Of a DNA stretch of 7,611 nucleotides, positions 1 through 5,934 are shown in pieces. A program made the position numbers and the translations under genes. How positions within the stretch are numbered: position 1 is the first letter of the stretch; every line of letters begins with the position of its first letter. The notes under the pieces are model-generated. The model had not been told where the DNA came from. It did not search any database and was given only the letters and a program-made list of their open reading frames with translations. Source of the DNA: Cytophagaceae bacterium (lineage in GTDB: Bacteria; Bacteroidota; Bacteroidia; Cytophagales; Spirosomataceae); the NCBI GenBank assembly GCA_027485075.1, contig JAIXRT010000055.1, positions 1-7,611 of the forward strand, given 5' to 3'.

Positions 1-334
1 GGTGATCATCACGACTGACCACGGTATGATTCGGGTTCAAAATCCGATTAAGATTGTTGGCGATCGTACTACCAATACGAATTTACGCTATAAGCAAGGG
101 AAAAATTTGAATTGGGATCCTTCCAATAAACTATTTGTAAGTCGCAAACCGGAGCAATTATTTCTTCCGAAACCTAACATGTCGACGACCTATGTTTTTG
201 CGAAAGATGATCACATGTTTGCCTATCCAAATAACTACAATCAATACGTAAACCATTATCGGAATACCTTCCAGCACGGGGGAATATCCCTGGAAGAATG
301 TATAATTCCAGTAGCGTATTTAGTGGGCAAATAG
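1..334 (+). CDS. porX: PorX-type response regulator, C-terminal end of PglZ domain (5' partial)
   Basis: Only the last 111 or so codons are inside the window; the reading frame is open at the left edge, with the first full codon at position 2, so the GTG there is internal and not a start. The fragment opens with ITTDHG, the Asp-His pair that binds metal in the alkaline-phosphatase superfamily. It continues with a conserved stretch (DRTTNTNLRYKQGKNLNW) and ends with QHGGISLEE, a hallmark of the PglZ domain. PorX carries an N-terminal CheY receiver (not visible here) joined to PglZ. With the PorY kinase it controls genes of the type IX secretion system and gliding in Bacteroidota. The assignment rests on recognising the family's C-terminus. 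The stop lies 1 bp from the stop of the convergent ftsE-like gene, with no terminator hairpin between them. Confidence 0.88.
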   Translation, partial: VIITTDHGMIRVQNPIKIVGDRTTNTNLRYKQGKNLNWDPSNKLFVSRKPEQLFLPKPNMSTTYVFAKDDHMFAYPNNYNQYVNHYRNTFQHGGISLEECIIPVAYLVGK

Positions 335-335
335 C

Positions 336-1007
336 TTAGATCGCAGCGGTTAATTCAATTTTACCACCTTCGCACTTCAAGAATTTACCAGGTATTTGTC
401 GCATGGTGTTATAATCGTGGCTTGCCATGATAATCGCTGTTCCTTGTGCCGTTAATTCTTTGAATAGATGCATGATTTCTAATGAAACCTCTGGGTCTAG
501 ATGACCTGTGGGCTCATCGGCCAACAACAATTGAGGCTTATTTAAGATGGCACGCGCAATACAGATGCGTTGTTGTTCACCGCCAGATAATTTGTGAACG
601 CGTTTATAAATGGCGTTTGACATGCCTACACGAGCAAGCACATCTTCGATACGTGTTTTAATTTCTGCTTGATCCGTATGCCCCGTTGCCTCAAGCACAA
701 ACGAAAGATTTTTTTCTACGTTGCGGTCGGTAAGTAACTGGAAATCTTGAAAAACAAATCCCAATTTACGTCGCAAAAATGGAATGTCTTTGCGCTTGAT
801 TGTGGGTAAATCATACCCAACTACCTGTGCTTGACCTTCATCGATGGGCAACTCAGCAAAGATTGACTTAAAAAATGTACTCTTCCCACTACCGGTCCGA
901 CCGATCAAATAATAAAAATCACCTGCCTCAACTGAAAGATTGATATCCGTTAACGTTGGGATTCCTTCTTGGGAAATACTTACGTGTTCAAAAGACAAGA
1001 TAGACAT
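336..1007 (-). CDS. ftsE: FtsE-like ABC transporter ATP-binding protein
   Basis: This is a complete 223-residue ABC ATPase of the FtsE/LolD size class. It has Walker A GRTGSGKST (36-44), Q-loop Gln87, the signature LSGGEQQR (140-147), Walker B LLLADEP (160-166) with catalytic Glu165, a D-loop reading GHLD (168-171), and H-loop His197. All catalytic positions are intact. FtsE works with the membrane protein FtsX at the cytoplasmic membrane to regulate cell-wall hydrolysis during division. FtsE is the best family match, but related small exporters (LolD/MacB type) cannot be excluded from the ATPase alone. No ftsX or other permease gene lies next to it. The start codon lies 4 bp after the stop of the transaldolase gene, so the two are almost certainly co-transcribed. 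It ends 1 bp from the convergent porX. Confidence 0.82.
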   Translation of the reverse strand: MSILSFEHVSISQEGIPTLTDINLSVEAGDFYYLIGRTGSGKSTFFKSIFAELPIDEGQAQVVGYDLPTIKRKDIPFLRRKLGFVFQDFQLLTDRNVEKNLSFVLEATGHTDQAEIKTRIEDVLARVGMSNAIYKRVHKLSGGEQQRICIARAILNKPQLLLADEPTGHLDPEVSLEIMHLFKELTAQGTAIIMASHDYNTMRQIPGKFLKCEGGKIELTAAI

Positions 1008-1011
1008 ATAC

Positions 1012-1668
1012 TTATGAATTTGCTTTGGCGTGGTCAGCTAAGAAAGTGGCAAGGCCAGAATCTGTTAATGGGTGTTTTGAAAGTGCTAAAATTGCCGATA
1101 AAGGACCTGTCATTACATCGGCTGCAGCTTCAGCACATTTAATGATGTGCATCGGGTGACGAACGGATGCCGCAAGGATTTGCGTATCGAATTCGTAGTT
1201 GTCATAGATCAAACGAATTTGCTCGATCAACTCAATACCGTCAAAAGAAATATCGTCTAAACGACCAATGAAAGGAGACACGTAAGTTGCCCCAGCCTTC
1301 GCGGCTAAAAGCGCTTGTCCTGCTGAAAAAACTAACGTACAGTTTGTTTTGATACCGCGATCAGAGAAATACTTCAACGCTTTGATACCATCTTTGATCA
1401 TTGGAATTTTTACGACGATTTTCTCATCTAATTCGGCTAATTCTTCGCCTTCGCGAATCATGCCTTCGAAATCTGTTGCAATTACTTCGGCTGAAACATC
1501 GCCATCGACGATATCACAAATAGCCTTATAGTGGCGTAAAACATTATCTTTTCCACTAATACCTTCTTTTGCCATTAACGATGGATTGGTTGTAACCCCA
1601 TCCAAAACCCCAAGATCTTGGGCTTCCTTAATTTGTGCCAAATTTGCTGTATCAATAAAAAATTTCAT
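1012..1668 (-). CDS. tal: Small transaldolase (TalC/MipB-FSA family)
   Basis: This complete 218-residue protein belongs to the short transaldolase/fructose-6-phosphate aldolase family. It is a cytoplasmic TIM barrel that transfers dihydroxyacetone units in the non-oxidative pentose phosphate pathway. Asp6 in FIDTANL, the VTTNPS block (25-30), Schiff-base Lys87 in VVKIP, Thr111, and [11 protein letters not shown] (129-139) are all present. Automated annotation often calls this family fructose-6-phosphate aldolase (fsa). Aligned by eye to E. coli FSA (offset 2), Gln59, Ala129 and Tyr131 are replaced by Glu61, Ser131 and Phe133. These are the TalB residues Glu96, Ser176 and Phe178, so transaldolase activity is predicted. 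The ATG is 29 bp downstream of the U-run of the SRP RNA gene on the same strand, and no separate promoter is evident in that gap. The ftsE-like gene follows after 4 bp. Confidence 0.92.
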   Translation of the reverse strand: MKFFIDTANLAQIKEAQDLGVLDGVTTNPSLMAKEGISGKDNVLRHYKAICDIVDGDVSAEVIATDFEGMIREGEELAELDEKIVVKIPMIKDGIKALKYFSDRGIKTNCTLVFSAGQALLAAKAGATYVSPFIGRLDDISFDGIELIEQIRLIYDNYEFDTQILAASVRHPMHIIKCAEAAADVMTGPLSAILALSKHPLTDSGLATFLADHAKANS

Positions 1669-1689
1669 GCTTGTACGATTTAGATGAAC

Positions 1690-1697
1690 AAAAAAAT
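1690..1697 (-). terminator. U-run terminator at the 3' end of the SRP RNA gene
   Basis: On the minus strand the closing stem AAUUUGCC is followed at once by AUUUUUUU. The base of the SRP RNA hairpin plus this U-run fits an intrinsic terminator. The tal start codon lies 21 bp beyond this feature (29 bp including the run from the stem), so some read-through probably feeds the downstream genes. Confidence 0.55.
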
Positions 1698-1775
1698 GGC
1701 AAATTCACCGCTACGACCTACCTACCCTTGCTTCGATCAAGACCTGGGGGATTCAGAGGGAGCTGGTAATTTGCC
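1698..1775 (-). ncRNA. ffs: Signal recognition particle RNA, small bacterial type (4.5S RNA)
   Basis: Read on the minus strand, the 78-nt segment starts GGCAAAUU and ends AAUUUGCC, a perfect 8-bp closing stem. This continues as ACC-A-GCU pairing with AGC-GGU. The apical part reads CCCC-AGGUC-uugauc-GAAGCAAGGG. It matches SRP helix 8, where AGGU on the 5' side faces AAGCA on the 3' side, the conserved symmetric loop bound by the M domain of Ffh. A perfectly placed promoter lies upstream and a U-run directly follows the stem. The RNA forms the targeting particle with Ffh for co-translational delivery of membrane proteins to FtsY and SecYEG. The loop UUGAUC stands where GGAA is usual. The ends are set from the stem and may be a few bases off. 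Identification is by eye; an Rfam RF00169 covariance search would settle it. Confidence 0.8.
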
Positions 1776-1779
1776 GTTG

Positions 1780-1811
1780 CAAAGATGCGACAATCACCGC
1801 TTTTTTCAAAA
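1780..1811 (-). promoter_or_regulatory. Bacteroidota-type promoter for the SRP RNA gene
   Basis: On the minus strand a -33 element TTTTG (1807-1811) is separated by 19 bp from a -7 element CATCTTTG (1780-1787). This matches the Bacteroidota consensus TTTG, 17-23 bp, TAnnTTTG with one mismatch (C for T at the first base). Transcription would begin about 4-7 bases later, just at the GGCAAAUU that opens the SRP RNA stem. The positional fit is the main support. Confidence 0.65.
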
Positions 1812-1864
1812 TATATGCCAATAATTTCCAATTTGACCGTAACTTTAATGACTATTCAAAAAAC

Positions 1865-2569
1865 ATGCGATTTACATATTTCTTCCTCCTTTGTTTCTTA
1901 ACCCTCTCCTGTTCTTCTGATGCCGATTCATGGCTTGAAGAAGCTAAAAAACGTCTTAAAGCTGGTGAAACCGTTTCCGCAAAAGAGGCGATTCAAAAAG
2001 CGATTGAAAAAAATCCAGGTCTAGCTGAAGCCTACAATCTCCAAGGCGTTATTCTATTTCAAGAAAAAGATTTAGTGGGTGCTGAGGCGCAATATAGAAA
2101 AGCGATATCGTTAAAGCCTTCGCTAGTGCAAGCCCAACTGAACCTAGGAGCTTTACTGATGGAAAATGGAAAATGGAAAGACGCATTTGAACCCACCAAT
2201 AAGGCCGTGACCCTTCAACCAGATTCGAGTGCTGGGTATCTACAACGCGGCATTGTATTAGCTGCCTTGGGAAAACCCGCTGAAGCAAAAGCTGATTTCG
2301 CAGCTTGCCTAAAGATTGCACCTAACGACATTAATGCACACTATAACCGAGGAAACATCTTTTTCCAAGAACTAAATTATCCAGAAGCCATTCGAGATTT
2401 CGAAGCAAGCGTGGGGGTAGATCCTGAATTTGCCAAAGGATATTATGCGTTAGGCCTTTCCTATTACTATTTCAAAGAAAAAGACAAAGCATGCTTAGCG
2501 CTCCAACAAGCTAAAAAACTAAAGTATCCAGGCGCATCACAAGCGGTGAAAAGCTTGTGTGACGAATAA
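1865..2569 (+). CDS. TPR-repeat lipoprotein
   Basis: This 234-residue protein has a lipoprotein-type signal peptide: Arg2, a hydrophobic core (3-14), and Cys16 in LTLSC, predicted as the lipidated residue. The -3 residue is Thr instead of the usual Leu/Val. The sequence after the cysteine is acidic (SSDADS), which may resemble the surface-export signal of Bacteroidota lipoproteins (inference). The mature part is almost entirely tetratricopeptide repeats. One partial or degenerate repeat spans about 24-52, and five 34-residue repeats follow at 53-86, 87-120, 121-154, 155-188 and 189-222, several with the ALG/NLG and NP/KP landmarks. Such proteins are protein-binding scaffolds in the periplasm or outer membrane; the partner is unknown. 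It is the first gene of a plus-strand operon, with the next start 11 bp downstream. No clear promoter or Shine-Dalgarno was found upstream; the leader is A-rich. Confidence 0.88.
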   Translation: MRFTYFFLLCFLTLSCSSDADSWLEEAKKRLKAGETVSAKEAIQKAIEKNPGLAEAYNLQGVILFQEKDLVGAEAQYRKAISLKPSLVQAQLNLGALLMENGKWKDAFEPTNKAVTLQPDSSAGYLQRGIVLAALGKPAEAKADFAACLKIAPNDINAHYNRGNIFFQELNYPEAIRDFEASVGVDPEFAKGYYALGLSYYYFKEKDKACLALQQAKKLKYPGASQAVKSLCDE

Positions 2570-2580
2570 ATTAACGGACT

Positions 2581-2937
2581 ATGAAACAAACCTTATTTAT
2601 TGCCGGAATCCTATTTACAATCATTTTTACCCTTTTTGCCTATTGGCAATTAAATGACCCGGACCCGATTCTTTGGGTTCCTGTGTATGGTTCAGTGGTG
2701 TATGTTTCAGCTCAAGCTATTCGGGGTAAGGTAAATCGTGAATTAATAAGTGTCTTATTCATATTGAGCCTAATGGCCGGCATTCAGCTTTGGAGTGAAA
2801 TGACAGCCTGGGAAGGATTTATGACGGATGGATTGGCGATGAAAACAATGAACCAAGAATTAGCACGTGAAGCTGTAGGTCTATGGATCTGTTCAGCCGC
2901 ACTTGCCTTATTTTACAGTATTGATAAACTAAAATAA
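2581..2937 (+). CDS. TMEM220-family small membrane protein
   Basis: This 118-residue integral membrane protein has four predicted helices at about 5-21, 30-46, 54-71 and 96-113. The segment YWQLNDPDPILWVPVY (21-36), between helices 1 and 2, carries the QLNDPDP..W motif that I recognise as the signature of the TMEM220 family (Pfam PF15071), a small family shared by bacteria and animals with no established function. A conserved-looking RE..GL element (96-101) opens the last helix. The gene lies 11 bp after the TPR lipoprotein stop and 1 bp before the TIM-barrel enzyme start, so all three are likely one transcript with coupled translation. No function can be assigned. Confidence 0.85.
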   Translation: MKQTLFIAGILFTIIFTLFAYWQLNDPDPILWVPVYGSVVYVSAQAIRGKVNRELISVLFILSLMAGIQLWSEMTAWEGFMTDGLAMKTMNQELAREAVGLWICSAALALFYSIDKLK

Positions 2938-2938
2938 T

Positions 2939-3859
2939 ATGCTTGATCTCGGACTTAATTCTGCCATTTTACCTGACTTGACCTTAGAGCAAGTACTTGA
3001 TTATGCACATCGTGCGCAGTTCGCTTGTGTCGAAGTAATGTGCTGGCCTTCCACCAATTCAGATACCCGTAGGTACGCTGGCGTTTCACATATTGCGGTA
3101 GACCAAATGGACTCTTTGGGACTTTTAAATTTAAAGACCTATCTCAAGCAACATCCCGTAAAAATCTCAGCGTTAGGCTATTACCCGAATCCCATGGATC
3201 CTGATGAGCAACAAGCATCTTTTTATCGGAATCACATTAAAAAAGTTATTCAAGCAGCTGCTGTACTTGAAATTCCTGTTGTCAATACGTTTATTGGCCG
3301 AGATTACACCAAAAATGTGGCGTATAATATTTCGAAATTTTCAGAAGTATGGCCTGAGATTATTGATTTAGCTGATTCCCTGAATGTGAAAATTGGAATA
3401 GAAAATTGTCCCATGTTTTTCACCGACGATGAGTGGCCAGGCGGTAAAAATCTCATGACTACACCAAAGATTTGGGATCAATTATTCAGCCTTATCCCAT
3501 CGGCAAATTTTGGATTGAATTACGATCCATCGCATATGGTTTGGCAACAAATGGATTACTTATTCCCTATTCACCACTACGCGGATCGCCTACATCACAT
3601 CCATTTAAAGGATGTAAAAGTATATTCAGATAAATTAAATCGAGTCGGCATTCTCGCCAATCCATTGGAATACCATTCACCTAAAATACCAGGTTTAGGT
3701 GACATCCATTGGGGAAAATTCATATCAGCGTTACACGATGTGCGTTACCGTGGGCCTATTGTGATTGAAGTGGAAGATAAGGCTTTTGAGGGATCTCCTG
3801 AGGATATTAATAAGGCGATTCATGCGGCTCGAAACCACATCAATACCTTTTTACCTTAA
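2939..3859 (+). CDS. Sugar phosphate isomerase/epimerase-like TIM-barrel enzyme (AP endonuclease 2 fold), cytoplasmic
   Basis: This complete 306-residue protein of the xylose isomerase-like TIM-barrel superfamily (PF01261) has no signal peptide. Strand-end motifs carry the expected divalent-metal ligands: Glu155 in GIENCP, Asp197 and His199 in NYDPSHMVW, His222 in HIHLKDVK, and Glu277 in VIEVED. The loop LGDIHW (253-258) precedes the last barrel helices. Members interconvert or dehydrate sugars and polyols; the substrate here cannot be told. The ATG follows the TMEM220 gene's stop after one base (TAA-T-ATG), which suggests coupled translation and supports this start. Only a 13-bp hairpin terminator follows. 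It is similar in fold, but not closely similar in sequence, to the exported TIM-barrel protein encoded further right on the minus strand. Confidence 0.9.
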   Translation: MLDLGLNSAILPDLTLEQVLDYAHRAQFACVEVMCWPSTNSDTRRYAGVSHIAVDQMDSLGLLNLKTYLKQHPVKISALGYYPNPMDPDEQQASFYRNHIKKVIQAAAVLEIPVVNTFIGRDYTKNVAYNISKFSEVWPEIIDLADSLNVKIGIENCPMFFTDDEWPGGKNLMTTPKIWDQLFSLIPSANFGLNYDPSHMVWQQMDYLFPIHHYADRLHHIHLKDVKVYSDKLNRVGILANPLEYHSPKIPGLGDIHWGKFISALHDVRYRGPIVIEVEDKAFEGSPEDINKAIHAARNHINTFLP

Positions 3860-3861
3860 TC

Positions 3862-3892
3862 AAAAACGGGAGCTAAAGAGCTCCCGTTTTTT
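3862..3892. terminator. Bidirectional intrinsic terminator between convergent genes
   Basis: A perfect 13-bp stem, 3862-3874 (core ACGGGAGCT) with 3879-3891 (core AGCTCCCGT), encloses a 4-nt AAAG loop. T-runs lie on the 3' side of both strands (TTTTTT on plus, the complement of AAAAA on minus). It starts 2 bp after the stop of the plus-strand TIM-barrel gene and lies 3 bp from the stop of the minus-strand lipoprotein-sorting gene, so it can stop transcription from either side. Confidence 0.92.
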
Positions 3893-3895
3893 GTT

Positions 3896-4627
3896 TTACT
3901 TAGTTGGCTTTTTAAACAAGCTCGCATCCACGGGAACATTTAGTTCCACTGAGGTCGTATCCACTTGCATCATACCGCCCATTGGGCTAGCGGCCTCTAC
4001 TGTAAATGGAAAATATAAACCATCTACCGCTTTATAATTCGAGTAATTCACTTCGGTGTCGACTGATTGTCCATTCGCCTGTACCTTTGAAATCGTCTTA
4101 ATGATGAAATAGGTAGATGCTGAAACATACACTTGTGATTCTTCACCACCTGCCTTCGACACTTTAAATAAATACGCATCAGCGCCATCTAATTTCTCTT
4201 TGCTTACTAGCTCGATGGTGGCACCAGCTTTCTGTGCTTGAACTAATGCAGAACCTAAATTCTTTTGCGATCCTGCTAATTTCACTTGTTCGCCGGGCAT
4301 ATCCTCAGGTTCTCCTGTTCCACCCATCATCGCTGGACGAATCATCCAACCTGAATTTTCATCTACCACAGTAATGATTTTGTTACCCATAACCTCAACC
4401 TCCGTACGGAAAGCCTTACCTACAGCCATCGAAGTTTTTGATTCAATATCCATACCCTGTACACTAAACTTATTCTTGACAACCGCTGATTTTAATGCAG
4501 CCCATTTTTCAGGACTACCCATCGCCGTTTGATGTTTAGCTAAAATTTCTTCTGTGCTTTGTCCAAAAGCAATCGCTGAACTCAATAGCAATAAGCTCGC
4601 GATCATGTGTGTAAAATTTCTTTTCAT
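3896..4627 (-). CDS. Secreted outer-membrane lipoprotein-sorting-like protein (LolA/LolB fold)
   Basis: The start is set at the ATG at 4625-4627, giving 243 residues. An in-frame ATG 14 codons upstream would put a charged tail (MQSDIYLSFKKNK) before the signal peptide and is unlikely. From the chosen start the protein begins MKRNFTHMIASLLLLSSAIAFGQ, a standard Sec signal peptide with cleavage around residue 22. The mature part is rich in beta-strand-like segments, such as the stretches around IESKTSMAVGKAFRTEVEV and SQVYVSASTYFIIKTIS, and ends VDASLFKKPTK. Length and strand pattern resemble the Bacteroidota proteins labelled outer-membrane lipoprotein-sorting protein (COG2834). These share the half-barrel fold of LolA/LolB and would bind lipid or lipoprotein in the periplasm. 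The family call is tentative and no catalytic motif is expected. A candidate promoter precedes it, and a strong terminator follows the stop. Confidence 0.75.
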   Translation of the reverse strand: MKRNFTHMIASLLLLSSAIAFGQSTEEILAKHQTAMGSPEKWAALKSAVVKNKFSVQGMDIESKTSMAVGKAFRTEVEVMGNKIITVVDENSGWMIRPAMMGGTGEPEDMPGEQVKLAGSQKNLGSALVQAQKAGATIELVSKEKLDGADAYLFKVSKAGGEESQVYVSASTYFIIKTISKVQANGQSVDTEVNYSNYKAVDGLYFPFTVEAASPMGGMMQVDTTSVELNVPVDASLFKKPTK

Positions 4628-4642
4628 CTGTTTGTTTTTTTT

Positions 4643-4677
4643 GAAAGATAAATAAATATCCGATTGCAACGTACAAA
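4643..4677 (-). promoter_or_regulatory. Candidate promoter of the lipoprotein-sorting-like gene
   Basis: On the minus strand a -7 element TATCTTTC (4643-4650; one mismatch to TAnnTTTG) lies 23 bp downstream of TTTG (4674-4677), at the upper end of the normal spacing. The transcript would have a short A-rich leader ending AAACAAACAG before the ATG, with no Shine-Dalgarno, as is usual in Bacteroidota. It would let this gene be expressed apart from the upstream MFS gene. Confidence 0.4.
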
Positions 4678-4695
4678 TCGAACATAATTATCAGT

Positions 4696-5910
4696 TTACT
4701 GATTATTTTTTGGAATAGATCGCATGATAATTCCCCAAGCCAGAAACCCAACAACCCCTGCCGCCAAAAATGCCGCTCCTGGAAAATTGTGCTCCTTGGT
4801 TGTGAAATAGGCAAATAAATTAGAGGCAAATAAAGGCCCTAATATCGTTGTAATCGATTGTAAACTTGTTAAGCCACCTTGAAGTTCTCCTTGTTCATTG
4901 GCACCAACCTGCTGCGTAATCAAACTTTGAAGTGCTGGGCCCGCTAATCCTCCTAGACCAAAAGGGATCATAAATGCATACATCATCCAAGATTCTGTTG
5001 CAAAAGCAAATAGCAAAAAGCCTAACGACCAAAGTAATAAACCATAAGAAATCGCTTTGCGCTCTCCGATTTTAGGCGTAATGACACGTGTCAAACCACC
5101 TTGGACTACGGCTACGATTAGGCCAACAAAAGCTAATGAGTAACCCACCTCGTCCGGAGTCCAGTCAAATACTTTCATGGTAAAATACGACCACGTACTA
5201 GGGTGTGCTTGACCCGCTAATTGCACACAAAAATAACCACCTACTAATCCAAGGACCATGGGATGATACTTCGACATATGCTTCAAGGAACCAAAAGGGT
5301 TAGCTCTTTTCCAATTGAACGGTCGGCGATTCTCCAAAGCAAGCGATTCCGGCAACACAAAATATCCGTATAACGCATTAACCATGGTCAATACCGCTGA
5401 GGCATAAAAGGGTAAATGCACATCAATATTTCCAAGTAAACCACCGATAGCAGGTCCAACGATAAATCCAAGACCAAAAGCGGCTCCCACCATACCAAAG
5501 TTTTTAGCCCGATTTTCCGCCGTAGATACATCAGCTATGTAGGCCTGAGCCGTGGTGAAACTAGCTCCTGTTATTCCCGCGAGGATTCGGCCCACAAATA
5601 ACCATGTGATATTGGGCGCATTGGCTAGCAATAAATAGTCCAATGAAAACCCAAATAATGAAGCTAAAATAATCGGCCTACGACCATACTGATCTGAAAG
5701 TCCGCCTAAGACAGGCGAAAAAATAAACTGCATGATGGCATATGAGGCCATGAGCCAACCGGAATATTGGGAGGCGATACTTAAATCACCCCCTGTAAAT
5801 CCGCGAATCAATGTGGGCATCGTTGGAATTATAATTCCAATACCCATAACATCAATCAATAACGTAACAAAAATAAATCCGATCGCTGCGCTGCGCTTCT
5901 TCTGTGACAT
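4696..5910 (-). CDS. TetA-like major facilitator superfamily transporter
   Basis: This 404-residue protein has about 12 hydrophobic helices and fits the drug:proton antiporter group close to tetracycline exporters (TCR/Tet family). Asp20 in LIDVMGIGIIIP lies in helix 1. MFS motif A is GGLSDQYGRRP (69-79), in the loop after helix 2. Motif B is GRILAGITGA (107-116) in helix 4. The glycine-rich antiporter motif C spans about 139-157 in helix 5, preceded by YIADVSTAENRAKNFG. A central loop at 186-215 separates the two halves, and the second half contains EQGELQGGLTSL (339-350), typical of Tet proteins. It is an inner-membrane exporter or exchanger. Tetracycline resistance should not be assumed, as many Bacteroidota carry chromosomal members of unknown substrate. 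It starts 24 bp after the Tat-exported TIM-barrel gene, suggesting one operon and a possible sugar-related role. Confidence 0.9.
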   Translation of the reverse strand: MSQKKRSAAIGFIFVTLLIDVMGIGIIIPTMPTLIRGFTGGDLSIASQYSGWLMASYAIMQFIFSPVLGGLSDQYGRRPIILASLFGFSLDYLLLANAPNITWLFVGRILAGITGASFTTAQAYIADVSTAENRAKNFGMVGAAFGLGFIVGPAIGGLLGNIDVHLPFYASAVLTMVNALYGYFVLPESLALENRRPFNWKRANPFGSLKHMSKYHPMVLGLVGGYFCVQLAGQAHPSTWSYFTMKVFDWTPDEVGYSLAFVGLIVAVVQGGLTRVITPKIGERKAISYGLLLWSLGFLLFAFATESWMMYAFMIPFGLGGLAGPALQSLITQQVGANEQGELQGGLTSLQSITTILGPLFASNLFAYFTTKEHNFPGAAFLAAGVVGFLAWGIIMRSIPKNNQ

Positions 5911-5934
5911 GCAAATTAATTTGGTCGCAATTTA

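Noticed and set aside
1349..1531. 60-codon plus-strand open frame inside the transaldolase gene
   Set aside because: It lies wholly inside a well-conserved gene on the other strand, and its product resembles no known protein.
1832..1860. TTTG and TATTCAAA as a promoter for the TPR lipoprotein gene
   Set aside because: The would-be -7 matches only TA of the consensus and ends 4 bp before the ATG, leaving no room for a leader.
3765..4037. 90-codon plus-strand open frame crossing the terminator region
   Set aside because: It reads through the bidirectional hairpin and overlaps two convergent genes, so it is a frame shadow.
4628..4669. Upstream in-frame ATG extending the lipoprotein-sorting-like protein by 14 residues
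   Set aside because: It would bury the signal peptide behind a charged tail and overlap the candidate promoter; the inner ATG gives a textbook signal peptide.
4536..4829. 97-codon minus-strand open frame spanning the MFS end and the next gene's start
   Set aside because: It overlaps two supported genes out of frame and encodes no recognisable domain.
4696..5910. Calling the MFS gene a tetracycline-resistance determinant
   Set aside because: Motifs place it in the TCR/Tet group only broadly. There is no tetR-like regulator or mobile-element context, and the gene sits in ordinary chromosomal surroundings.
5912..5923. Perfect 12-bp palindrome CAAATTAATTTG between the TIM-barrel and MFS genes, possible operator
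   Set aside because: A 12-bp perfect palindrome is expected about once or twice by chance in a window this size, and no second copy or nearby regulator gene supports it.
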